Shown: one piece after another, positions 1 to 6,383 of the stretch
Numbering within the stretch: the first letter of the stretch is position 1
Layout: every line of letters starts with the position of its first letter
Notes under the pieces: model-generated
The model's input: the letters and a program-made list of their open reading frames with translations, nothing else
The model's database searches: none
What the model was told of the DNA's origin: nothing
NCBI GenBank assembly: GCA_031269635.1
Contig: JAISYY010000251.1
Location: 1 to 8,507, forward strand
DNA from: Tannerella sp.
Lineage (GTDB): Bacteria > Bacteroidota > Bacteroidia > Bacteroidales > Tannerellaceae
Direction of reading: 5' to 3'
DNA: 8,507 nt
Translations under genes and position numbers: made by a program

Positions 1-261
1 AAAATGTTCGAACCCTTTTAAGGACGTAAATGTGAAAGAAGAGCCATCTATTTGCTTTACGTTGTTCGCTTCCTCCTTGCTGATCACCCCATCCTTATCC
101 GTATCGAAGTTTTTCAGTAGAAAATCATAAAATTCCTCATCCGGAAAATCCTCCTGAGGTATCGCCGGAATTTCCGGAATTTCCGGAATCACTTCGTTTT
201 TATTGCATCCCGCCATTGTCAACAGAATTAATAATGTCATTAAAAATATTCTTGTTTTCAT
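1..261 (-). CDS. EF-hand-containing lipoprotein, N-terminal part
   Basis: The gene starts at an ATG at 261 and runs off the left edge, leaving 87 residues. The N-terminus has two basic/polar residues, a hydrophobic stretch (IFLMTLLILLTMA) and a cysteine at residue 19 preceded by M-A-G, which fits a lipoprotein signal peptide. Then comes a short proline tripeptide repeat (IPEIPEIPAIP, about residues 25-35), probably a spacer from the membrane anchor, and an acidic segment. Residues about 52-63 (DTDKDGVISKEE) match the canonical EF-hand calcium loop, with acidic or polar residues at positions 1, 3, 5 and 12. The visible tail (SLKGFEHF) resembles the start of leucine-rich repeats in some Bacteroidales surface lipoproteins, but that part is cut off and this is inference. 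It diverges from the TetR-type gene. Function unknown; envelope location and calcium binding are predictions. Confidence 0.8.
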   Translation of the reverse strand, partial: MKTRIFLMTLLILLTMAGCNKNEVIPEIPEIPAIPQEDFPDEEFYDFLLKNFDTDKDGVISKEEANNVKQIDGSSFTFTSLKGFEHF

Positions 262-297
262 AATTAATAATTTAGTTAAGTTTCAATTTTTCAATTG

Positions 298-329
298 CAA
301 ATATACAAGTATTATTATGTAAAGTCAAG
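298..329 (-). promoter_or_regulatory. Bacteroidetes-type promoter of the EF-hand lipoprotein
   Basis: Read on the minus strand, TATATTTG (305-298) matches the TAnnTTTG -7 consensus exactly. CTTG (329-326) matches the TTTG -33 box at three of four bases, and the spacer is exactly 20 nt. The implied start of transcription, near 291, gives a leader of about 30 nt before the ATG at 261. Confidence 0.7.
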
Positions 330-348
330 TATAGTTTATATATTTACG

Positions 349-362
349 TTTTTTTTTTTTTT
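349..362. repeat. Homopolymeric T14 tract
   Basis: Fourteen consecutive T on the plus strand lie between the two divergent promoters. The tract is upstream of the two candidate -7 boxes of the TetR-type gene and just upstream of the -33 box of the lipoprotein gene. Such runs bend DNA and are prone to slipped-strand length change. Any regulatory effect is inference. Confidence 0.8.
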
Positions 363-393
363 GTTTATGGTTTTTAATGACTATAAAAATATT

Positions 394-420
394 TACTTTT
401 GCAGAAGAACGATATCTTTG
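394..420 (+). promoter_or_regulatory. Two candidate -7 boxes upstream of the TetR-type gene
   Basis: TACTTTTG (394-401) and TATCTTTG (413-420) both match TAnnTTTG exactly and lie about 12 nt apart. Neither has a clear TTTG 19-21 nt upstream. Use of the second would give a leader of roughly 50 nt before the ATG at 480. That leader contains a loose gapped inverted repeat (TAGATACG near 447-454 and CGTCTA near 469-474) that could be an autoregulatory operator, though the match is weak. Confidence 0.45.
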
Positions 421-479
421 TAACCGGAATCATTTGAATAAATTAGTAGATACGTTTAAATCAACAGCGTCTAAATATA

Positions 480-1205
480 ATGGAAGAAAGAAGAAAGAGA
501 AGAACAAAGCGTGACATAGAGGAAAGTTTAAACAAAGCCCTCATACAATTGGTGAAAGAATCCGGCTTTCAAAACCTTACGGTCATGGATATTGTGCGGA
601 AGGCGAACATAGAGCCGGTCGTGTTTTATAACAGGTATAATGATCTGAATGAATTTATTGATGAATTTGTGAAGAAATACGACTACTGGTTTAGCGATAT
701 TGTCAAAGAGTGCGGGGACATTCGGGATGATAGAAAACTGTATGTCGCTATTATGGAAAACTTGTTTCGTTCCCTGAAAGAGAACCGGCTGATGCAACAG
801 TTATTGAAATGGGAACTCTCCTCCGACAACGATATCACGCGGCGAACTGTCGGATTAAGAGAGTTTCATACCATTCCGCCGGTAAACAAATACAAAGAAA
901 TGTTCGCCGGTTCACCCGTTGCGATTGATGCGGTTTCCGCGCTGATTATCGGCGGAATATATTATCTTGTTTTACACGCCGGCATGTCTACGTTTGCGGA
1001 CATAGATATAAATACGGAAGACGGAAGCAAAAAAATAAGTGATGCAATCGCATATTTGGGAGATGTTTTTTTCTCCGATGCATCATCTGTTAATTCCGGA
1101 ATGTTGGAAATGGCGGAACAGATGAAAAAAGACGGTATGAAAATAACGTCTATTGCGAAATATACAGGTCTCCCGATAGATGTTATACAAAATCTGTACA
1201 GGTAA
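480..1205 (+). CDS. TetR/AcrR-type transcriptional regulator with extended C-terminus
   Basis: This is a 241-residue probable ligand-responsive DNA-binding repressor. After a strongly basic start (MEERRKRRTKR), residues about 12-60 form a TetR-like three-helix head. They contain the pattern G-F-x-x-L-T-V-x-D-I-V-x-K-A-N-I and then V-F-Y-N-R-Y, which corresponds to the usual G-x-x-x-T-x-x-x-I-A-x-x-A-G-V and T-F-Y-x-H-F. The middle (about 65-200) is helical and matches no ligand-binding subfamily I can name. The last ~35 residues (207-241) read as a separate short helix-turn-helix-like unit, MAEQMKKDGMKITSIAKYTG followed by LPIDVIQNLYR. That is unusual for TetR proteins and resembles the C-terminal tails of Rpn/PD-(D/E)XK transposase-like proteins. 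The gene diverges from the lipoprotein and converges with the protease. Its target is not evident; the divergent lipoprotein and itself are the natural guesses. Confidence 0.85.
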   Translation: MEERRKRRTKRDIEESLNKALIQLVKESGFQNLTVMDIVRKANIEPVVFYNRYNDLNEFIDEFVKKYDYWFSDIVKECGDIRDDRKLYVAIMENLFRSLKENRLMQQLLKWELSSDNDITRRTVGLREFHTIPPVNKYKEMFAGSPVAIDAVSALIIGGIYYLVLHAGMSTFADIDINTEDGSKKISDAIAYLGDVFFSDASSVNSGMLEMAEQMKKDGMKITSIAKYTGLPIDVIQNLYR

Positions 1206-1249
1206 AACATTTTTTCCCGGATTGCTTCGGGCTGCACCCTTGCAGTGAC

Positions 1250-1279
1250 GGAGGCCGGTTGAAAAAATCAACTGCCTCC
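1250..1279. terminator. Strong hairpin between convergent genes, possible bidirectional terminator
   Basis: GGAGGC (1250-1255) pairs with GCCTCC (1274-1279), and GGTTGA (1257-1262) pairs with TCAACT (1268-1273). The result is a 12-bp stem with one bulged C, one G-U wobble and a five-A loop. It lies 45 bp after the TetR-type stop codon and includes the stop codon of the S41 protease. No U-run follows the stem in either direction, so it is not a textbook intrinsic terminator. It could instead serve as a 3'-end stabiliser or block read-through between the convergent genes. Confidence 0.4.
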
Positions 1280-2869
1280 CCGGAGGATTGCGTTGTATCG
1301 TTCGTTGTCGTTTATGATGCGTAATGCTTCCAGGTAGCTGTCATTTTTTTCATTTATTATCTGAAAGTATTCACTCATATCAAACAGGTTCTGCGCTATA
1401 AGCGCTTTCAGTTGGAGTGATATAAGTTCTTTGGATTTATTAAACTGTTCTTCGTTAAACTCAATTTTTTCTTCTTCCGCCATGGCAAGGAGTTCCTGCA
1501 GCAAACTGTCCGTTACAGCGAATTTTTTCTTGTAAATTTTTATTTTAGAATATATTTTAGTCAGTCCGGCGCGATTTTTATCCATATAGTTCATTGCCAC
1601 GCGGTTCATTACTCCGTATCGGATTAATTTGGAATGATATTCCGTGTAACGTGTGGAATCTACCGGGATAAATACGTCGGGCATGATGCCTCCGCCGCCG
1701 TAAACCGTTCTTTTGGATGTGAGCGTGTTATATTTCAGGGAATCGGGGAAATGGATGCTGTCGGCGGACATCAGTTCTCCTTTGTTGTAACGGTCTGCCA
1801 TATTGTTGTTGTAGGCTTCGATATTACCTTTTTCGTAAGGTCTCTGGATGTTGCGTCCGGAGGGTGTATAGTATCGCGCTACGGTGAGCCTTATCATGGA
1901 ACTGTCGGGGAGTGTAACGGGTCTTTGTACAAGTCCTTTGCCGAACGTGCGGCGTCCTACGATTATGCCTCTGTCCCAGTCCTGCACGGCGCCCGAAACG
2001 ATTTCACTTGCCGAAGCGGAAGATTCGTCTACCAGTATGATTAATTTTCCTTTTTCAAAGACGCCTTTTTCGGTAGCGTTTGCATTCCAGCGCGGTTGCC
2101 GGTTGCCTTCCGTATAGACGATCAGTTTATCTTTGTCTAAAAACTCGTCGGAGAGTATAAAGGCCGTATTGAGGTATCCCCCGCCATTTCCCTGCAGGTC
2201 CAGGATGAGGTTTTCCATGCCTTCTTTTTTCAGTTTTATGAACGCTTTTTCAAATTCCTCGATGGTAGAAGCGGCAAAACGGTTCAGGCGCATGTATCCG
2301 GTCTTTTTGTCCGACATGTAAACGGCTTCCATGCTGTGTACGGGGATTTTATCGCGTATTATTTTAAATTCCAGCAGGCTGGGCGAGGCGCCGCGTTTTA
2401 CTTTTATACGTACTTCCGTACCCTTTTTACCGCGTATTCGTTTCATCACGTCGGTGTTATTCATTTTAACACCTGCAATGAGCGTATCGTCGACCGTTAT
2501 GATGCGGTCGCCTGCAATAAGTCCTACTTTTTCGGAAGGGCCTCCCGAAATTACCTGCACTACGTACAGCGTATCGGTTAGCATATTGAACTGTATGCCG
2601 ATGCCGTCGAAATTAGCCTCTAACGGTTCGTTCATCCTGCGGGTTTCTTCCGCATTCGTATAGGAAGAATGGGGATCTAATTTTTCAAGCATTCCATTGA
2701 TGGCATCTTCGGTTATTTTTGTACTGTTTGTTTCGTCGACGTACAGATTCGAGATGGCCGAATAGGCATTCAACAGTTTTTGTGCATTCAATTTTTCTTC
2801 GTAATGCTGTGCATTTACAAAACAGGATGCAAGTATATATACTACGATGACGGACAGGATTTTTTTCAT
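1268..2869 (-). CDS. C-terminal processing peptidase, family S41 (PDZ-containing)
   Basis: This is a 533-residue serine protease of the CtpA/CtpB/Prc type, which cleaves proteins near their C-termini in the cell envelope. Residues 1-20 form a signal peptide with probable cleavage after VNA. An N-terminal helical part is followed by a PDZ domain at about 85-170 (FDGIGIQF, GPSEKVGLIAGDRI). The protease core follows: LILDLQGNGGGYL near 221-233, ESSASASEI at 282-290 and GRRTFGKGLVQ at 305-315. By the family's 25-residue Ser-Lys spacing, the catalytic triad is Ser286, Lys311 and Gln315. The C-terminal ~130 residues are a helical extension that often accompanies the Bacteroidetes form. The start codon overlaps the coaD stop as ATGA, so translation is probably coupled. 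It is the last gene of the block. The substrate is unknown. Confidence 0.95.
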   Translation of the reverse strand: MKKILSVIVVYILASCFVNAQHYEEKLNAQKLLNAYSAISNLYVDETNSTKITEDAINGMLEKLDPHSSYTNAEETRRMNEPLEANFDGIGIQFNMLTDTLYVVQVISGGPSEKVGLIAGDRIITVDDTLIAGVKMNNTDVMKRIRGKKGTEVRIKVKRGASPSLLEFKIIRDKIPVHSMEAVYMSDKKTGYMRLNRFAASTIEEFEKAFIKLKKEGMENLILDLQGNGGGYLNTAFILSDEFLDKDKLIVYTEGNRQPRWNANATEKGVFEKGKLIILVDESSASASEIVSGAVQDWDRGIIVGRRTFGKGLVQRPVTLPDSSMIRLTVARYYTPSGRNIQRPYEKGNIEAYNNNMADRYNKGELMSADSIHFPDSLKYNTLTSKRTVYGGGGIMPDVFIPVDSTRYTEYHSKLIRYGVMNRVAMNYMDKNRAGLTKIYSKIKIYKKKFAVTDSLLQELLAMAEEEKIEFNEEQFNKSKELISLQLKALIAQNLFDMSEYFQIINEKNDSYLEALRIINDNERYNAILRGGS

Positions 2870-3315
2870 TTTATTACGGGGATTAAGTTTGTTATATCTT
2901 TTTTATAGTGGATAAGTTCGCGTACGAGACTTGAACTTATATGTTCGTATTCGGGTTCGGAAATCAGGATGACGGTTTCTATATTTGCCAGTTTGCGGTT
3001 TATATCGGCCATAGTCCTTTCGTGTTCAAAATCGGTTAAGTTTCTGACACCGCGGAGAAGGAAGTCTGCATGAATTTCTTTTGCAAAATCTACCGTCAGC
3101 ATATCATAGGATGTCACTTTAACACGTTTTTCTTCCGAATAAATTTTTTTGATCGTATCAATTCGTTCTTCCAGCGAATACAGCGTTTTCTTTTTGATAT
3201 TTACGCCTATGGCGATTACGATTTCGTCGGCGAAACACAGCGCCCGTTTTACGATCGAATGATGTCCGGTCGTAAAAGGGTCGAATGTTCCCGAAAATAA
3301 AGCTTTCCGTTTCAT
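2866..3315 (-). CDS. coaD: Phosphopantetheine adenylyltransferase
   Basis: This cytoplasmic nucleotidyltransferase of coenzyme A biosynthesis transfers AMP from ATP to 4'-phosphopantetheine, giving dephospho-CoA and pyrophosphate. It has 149 residues, near the usual ~160. The active-site signatures are present. FSGTFDPFTTGH (7-18) places the catalytic-site histidine at 18, aligned with His18 of the E. coli enzyme. Lys42 lies in GVNIKKK, Arg88 and Arg91 in LLRGVR, then FEHER at 96-100 and the ISSSLVRE motif at 126-133. There is no sign of damage. The start lies 13 nt after the parE stop and the stop overlaps the protease start by 4 nt, so it is the third gene of a probable four-gene transcript. 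Regulation beyond the shared promoter is not visible. Confidence 0.96.
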   Translation of the reverse strand: MKRKALFSGTFDPFTTGHHSIVKRALCFADEIVIAIGVNIKKKTLYSLEERIDTIKKIYSEEKRVKVTSYDMLTVDFAKEIHADFLLRGVRNLTDFEHERTMADINRKLANIETVILISEPEYEHISSSLVRELIHYKKDITNLIPVIK

Positions 3316-3328
3316 TTTATAATCTGTT

Positions 3329-5200
3329 TCAGTTTGCCAAATCCTCTTCTACAACCAGATGGTCTATGATAAAATTCTGTCTTTCGGGAGTATTTTTGCC
3401 CATATAAAATTCGAGCATCTCCTTGATGAGGTCTTCTTTTTTCATTTTTACGGGGTCGAGGCGAATGTCTTTGCCGATGAAATGTCTGAACTCGTCGGGC
3501 GATATTTCGCCAAGTCCCTTGAAGCGGGTTATTTCCGGGTTTTTACCAAGTTCCTTTATGGCGGCCTGCTTTTCTTCTTCCGTATAACAGTAGTTTGTTT
3601 TTTGTTTGTTTCTTACGCGGAACAGAGGAGTTTGCAGTATATAGACGTGATTTTTCTTTATCAGGTCGGGGAAAAACTGCAGGAAGAAAGTGATCAGCAA
3701 CAGGCGGATGTGCATACCGTCGACATCGGCATCTGTGGCGATGATGACCTTGTGATAGCGCAGTCCTTCCATTCCGTCTTCAATATTCAATGCTGCCTGC
3801 AGGAGGTTAAATTCTTCGTTTTCATAAATTACTTTTTTGGTAAGTCCGAAAGTGTTTAACGGCTTTCCGCGCAAGCTGAAAACGGCCTGCAGGTTGGGGT
3901 CTCTGCTTTTGGTGATGGAACCGCTTGCCGAATCTCCCTCCGTGATGAAGATAGATGATTTTTCCTTGTCGTTATTTTTGTAGTCATTCAGGTGGATGCG
4001 GCAGTCGCGGAGTTTCCGGTTGTTGATGCTTGCTTTTTTTGCGCGTTCGCGTGCGAGTTTCGTTACGCCGGCAATAGCTTTGCGTTCTTTTTCCGAATCC
4101 TGTATCTTTTTCAGCAGGATGTCCGCAGTTTCCGGATGTTTGTGCAGATAATTATCGAGTTCCTTTTTTATAAAATCACTTATGAATTTCGTGATCGACG
4201 GACCGTCGGGACCCATGTCTTTGGAGCCTAACTTTGTTTTCGTCTGGCTTTCGAAAACGGGTTCTTCCACTTTTATGCTTATGGCGGCTATGATTCCTGT
4301 GCGTATATCGGAATACTCGAAATTTTTATTGAAAAATTCCTTTACGGTGCGGCTCAGAGATTCGCGAAAAGCCGTGAGGTGCGTTCCTCCCTGCGTCGTG
4401 TGCTGTCCGTTTACGAAGGAATAATATTCTTCCCCGTACTGGTTGCTGTGTGTGATGACCACTTCGATGTCGTCGCCCTTCATTTGTATGATGGGGTAGA
4501 GCGGTTCCGACGTCATGTTTTCGTTCAGCAGGTCGACCAGTCCGTTTTCGGAGTGGAAACTTTTGCCGTTGTAATTTATGATAAGCCCCGTGTTCAGGAA
4601 GACGTAATTTTTAATCAGGTTTTCGATAAATTCGTCTTTGTATTCGTAATTCGGGAAGATTTCGCTGTCGGGAATGAATGAAATCAGCGTACCGTTCCGC
4701 TCTTTTGTCGGGACGATTTCGGCATTGCTTATGATATTGGCTTTTTCGTATTCCACCCTTTTACATTCCTTATCCCGGAAGCTTTCGATTACGAAATAAC
4801 GGCTGAGTGCGTTGACGGCTTTAATGCCGACGCCATTGAGTCCGACCGATTTTTTGAACGCTTTGCTGTCGTATTTGGCGCCGGTGTTCATTTTGCTTGA
4901 TACGTCGACTACTTTCGTCAGCGGCACGCCGCGGCCGTAATCACGGACTGTGACGACGCCTTCTTTTATTTTAACGGAGATGGATTTGCCGAATCCCATC
5001 ATATGTTCGTCGATGGAATTGTCCAGCACCTCCTTCAGGAGGACGTATATACCGTCGTCGGGAAAAGCGCCGTCGCCGAGTTTTCCGATATACATACCGG
5101 GGCGTCGCCGGATATGTTCGTTCCATTCGAGGGTGATTATTTCTTTGTCTTCGTAAGAGATGTCGTCGTATTGTTTTGTTTTTGAAAAATCGTCTGTCAT
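3329..5200 (-). CDS. parE: DNA topoisomerase IV subunit B (type IIA, GyrB/ParE family)
   Basis: This is the 623-residue ATPase subunit that pairs with ParC to decatenate and relax DNA at chromosome segregation. The GHKL ATPase domain shows KEVLDN (Glu57 general base, Asn61), RDYGRG (86-91), GLNGVG (120-125) and QTKTKLG (319-325, with Lys321 contacting ATP). The TOPRIM domain shows EGDSASG (421-427) and DADVDG (490-495), followed by RFKGLGEISPDEF (559-571). The GKLGDGAFPDDGIYVLL stretch, the length and the neighbours coaD and protease resemble Bacteroidales ParE rather than GyrB; this call relies on family knowledge. The ATG at 5200 is chosen although the frame stays open to 5290. It gives the expected N-terminus (MTDDFSK) and lies 1 nt after the upstream stop, while the longer form would overlap the upstream gene by ~90 nt. 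ParC is not in the window. Confidence 0.93.
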   Translation of the reverse strand: MTDDFSKTKQYDDISYEDKEIITLEWNEHIRRRPGMYIGKLGDGAFPDDGIYVLLKEVLDNSIDEHMMGFGKSISVKIKEGVVTVRDYGRGVPLTKVVDVSSKMNTGAKYDSKAFKKSVGLNGVGIKAVNALSRYFVIESFRDKECKRVEYEKANIISNAEIVPTKERNGTLISFIPDSEIFPNYEYKDEFIENLIKNYVFLNTGLIINYNGKSFHSENGLVDLLNENMTSEPLYPIIQMKGDDIEVVITHSNQYGEEYYSFVNGQHTTQGGTHLTAFRESLSRTVKEFFNKNFEYSDIRTGIIAAISIKVEEPVFESQTKTKLGSKDMGPDGPSITKFISDFIKKELDNYLHKHPETADILLKKIQDSEKERKAIAGVTKLARERAKKASINNRKLRDCRIHLNDYKNNDKEKSSIFITEGDSASGSITKSRDPNLQAVFSLRGKPLNTFGLTKKVIYENEEFNLLQAALNIEDGMEGLRYHKVIIATDADVDGMHIRLLLITFFLQFFPDLIKKNHVYILQTPLFRVRNKQKTNYCYTEEEKQAAIKELGKNPEITRFKGLGEISPDEFRHFIGKDIRLDPVKMKKEDLIKEMLEFYMGKNTPERQNFIIDHLVVEEDLAN

Positions 5201-5201
5201 T

Positions 5202-6329
5202 TTAAATTTTTTTAATGTAGGATCTTCTTGTTTTGTGATGTTCGCGTTTAAAATAATCCCATTGCGCCTGGATGGCGTTGTTGGTCTCAAGTTCGGGATT
5301 ACTTTCGGCGTATACCGTGCCTAAGCGGATATATTGCGGGATAAGGTCGTTAAAGATCAGTGCGTTGACGCCTTTGTTCCGGTATTCGGAAAGTACGCCT
5401 ATGAGATAGAGGTCTACAACCTTGGGTTTTGAATACAGGGCTTTAAGCAGGTAGATGAAACCGAAAGGCAGCAACGAACCTTTGGCTTTCCGCATGGCGT
5501 GCGACAGGCTCGGAAGGGTTATCCCGAAACCCGCGACGGCGTCGTCCGATTCGCGCACGACGATTGTTATGAGGTCGAGCCGCAGCATGGGGATATACAT
5601 TTTTATATAATACTCAATTTGCTTTTCCGTCAGCGGCGAGAATCCGTACAGGTGAGCGTAGGCTTCGTTCAGCGTTTTAAATATTTTATTTGCGTAGGGC
5701 CATATCTCCTTCCGTTTTTTAAATTTCATGATCTTCAGGCCATATTTCTCTTTTACTATGTTTCCGATGCGCTGATGCTTTTCGGGGATGTTGTCCGGTA
5801 TGTATATTTTATATTCGTTCCAGTCCTGGTCTTTTTCAAATCCCATGCGTTTCATGTGTTCCGGATAGTATGGATAATTGTAGATAGTAGCCATTGTACT
5901 CAACAGGTCAAAGCCTTCAACTAACATGCCCTCGTGGTCAAGGTCGGTGAAACCCATGGGGCCGTGCAGCGCCGTCATGCCTTTTTCCCTGGCCCATGCC
6001 GTGACGGCGTCGAACAGGGCGTCCACGACTTCGCTGTCGTCTATGAAGTCGACAAAACCGAAACGGGCATGCTGCTGTTTCCATATCCTGTTGCTTTCAT
6101 GCACGATGATCCCGGCGATACGCCCGGCTATTTTTCCGTTTTTGTATGCAAGGAAATAAATCGCCTCGCAGATTTCGAATGCAGGGTTCTTGTCTTTGGA
6201 CAGCGTCATCATTTCCTCATCAATGAGAGTGGGTACATGATAAGGGCTGTCTTTATAAAGTTTGATATTAAATTTGACAAAATCCCGAAGTTCTTCTTTT
6301 GTTTTTACTTCTTTAATTTCAATTTTCAT
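5202..6329 (-). CDS. GNAT-like N-acyltransferase family protein, function unknown
   Basis: This is a 375-residue protein that looks like an acyl-CoA-dependent N-acyltransferase of the large GNAT type. The N-terminal half has an acetyltransferase-like strand pattern (YFLAYKNGKIAGRIAGIIVH, cut here at 20 residues) with a GPMGFTDLDHEGML segment near 123-136. The C-terminal half has VVRESDDAVAGFGITLP near 257-273 and a pyrophosphate-loop-like EYRNKGVNALIF at 315-326, suggesting two GNAT-like folds in tandem. The substrate cannot be inferred. An ATG at 6338 would add three residues (MLP). The ATG at 6329 is preferred because the promoter just upstream would leave only ~7 nt of leader for the longer form, and family members I recall start MKIEIKEV. 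It is the first gene of the block, 1 nt from parE. Its presence there may be for coexpression only. Confidence 0.85.
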   Translation of the reverse strand: MKIEIKEVKTKEELRDFVKFNIKLYKDSPYHVPTLIDEEMMTLSKDKNPAFEICEAIYFLAYKNGKIAGRIAGIIVHESNRIWKQQHARFGFVDFIDDSEVVDALFDAVTAWAREKGMTALHGPMGFTDLDHEGMLVEGFDLLSTMATIYNYPYYPEHMKRMGFEKDQDWNEYKIYIPDNIPEKHQRIGNIVKEKYGLKIMKFKKRKEIWPYANKIFKTLNEAYAHLYGFSPLTEKQIEYYIKMYIPMLRLDLITIVVRESDDAVAGFGITLPSLSHAMRKAKGSLLPFGFIYLLKALYSKPKVVDLYLIGVLSEYRNKGVNALIFNDLIPQYIRLGTVYAESNPELETNNAIQAQWDYFKREHHKTRRSYIKKI

Positions 6330-6351
6330 TGGTAGCATCGTATTTTGGCAG

Positions 6352-6383
6352 CAAATATAGTAAAAATTGATTACTAAAACAAA
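6352..6383 (-). promoter_or_regulatory. Promoter of the acyltransferase-parE-coaD-protease block
   Basis: On the minus strand, TATATTTG (6359-6352) is an exact -7 match and TTTG (6383-6380) an exact -33 match, with a 20-nt spacer. Transcription would start near 6345, about 16 nt before the ATG at 6329. The -33 box lies inside the last codons of dacB, so the promoter overlaps the end of the upstream gene. It is the best-matched promoter in the window. Confidence 0.8.

Noticed and set aside
1216..1231. Terminator from CCCGGATTGCTTCGGG after the TetR-type gene
   Set aside because: The T-run precedes the stem on the plus strand instead of following it, and the stem is short. The 1250-1279 hairpin is the better candidate.
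5201..5290. Longer parE start at 5290
   Set aside because: It would overlap the upstream acyltransferase by about 90 nt and add 30 residues unlike the family. The ATG at 5200 gives the expected N-terminus and a 1-nt gap.
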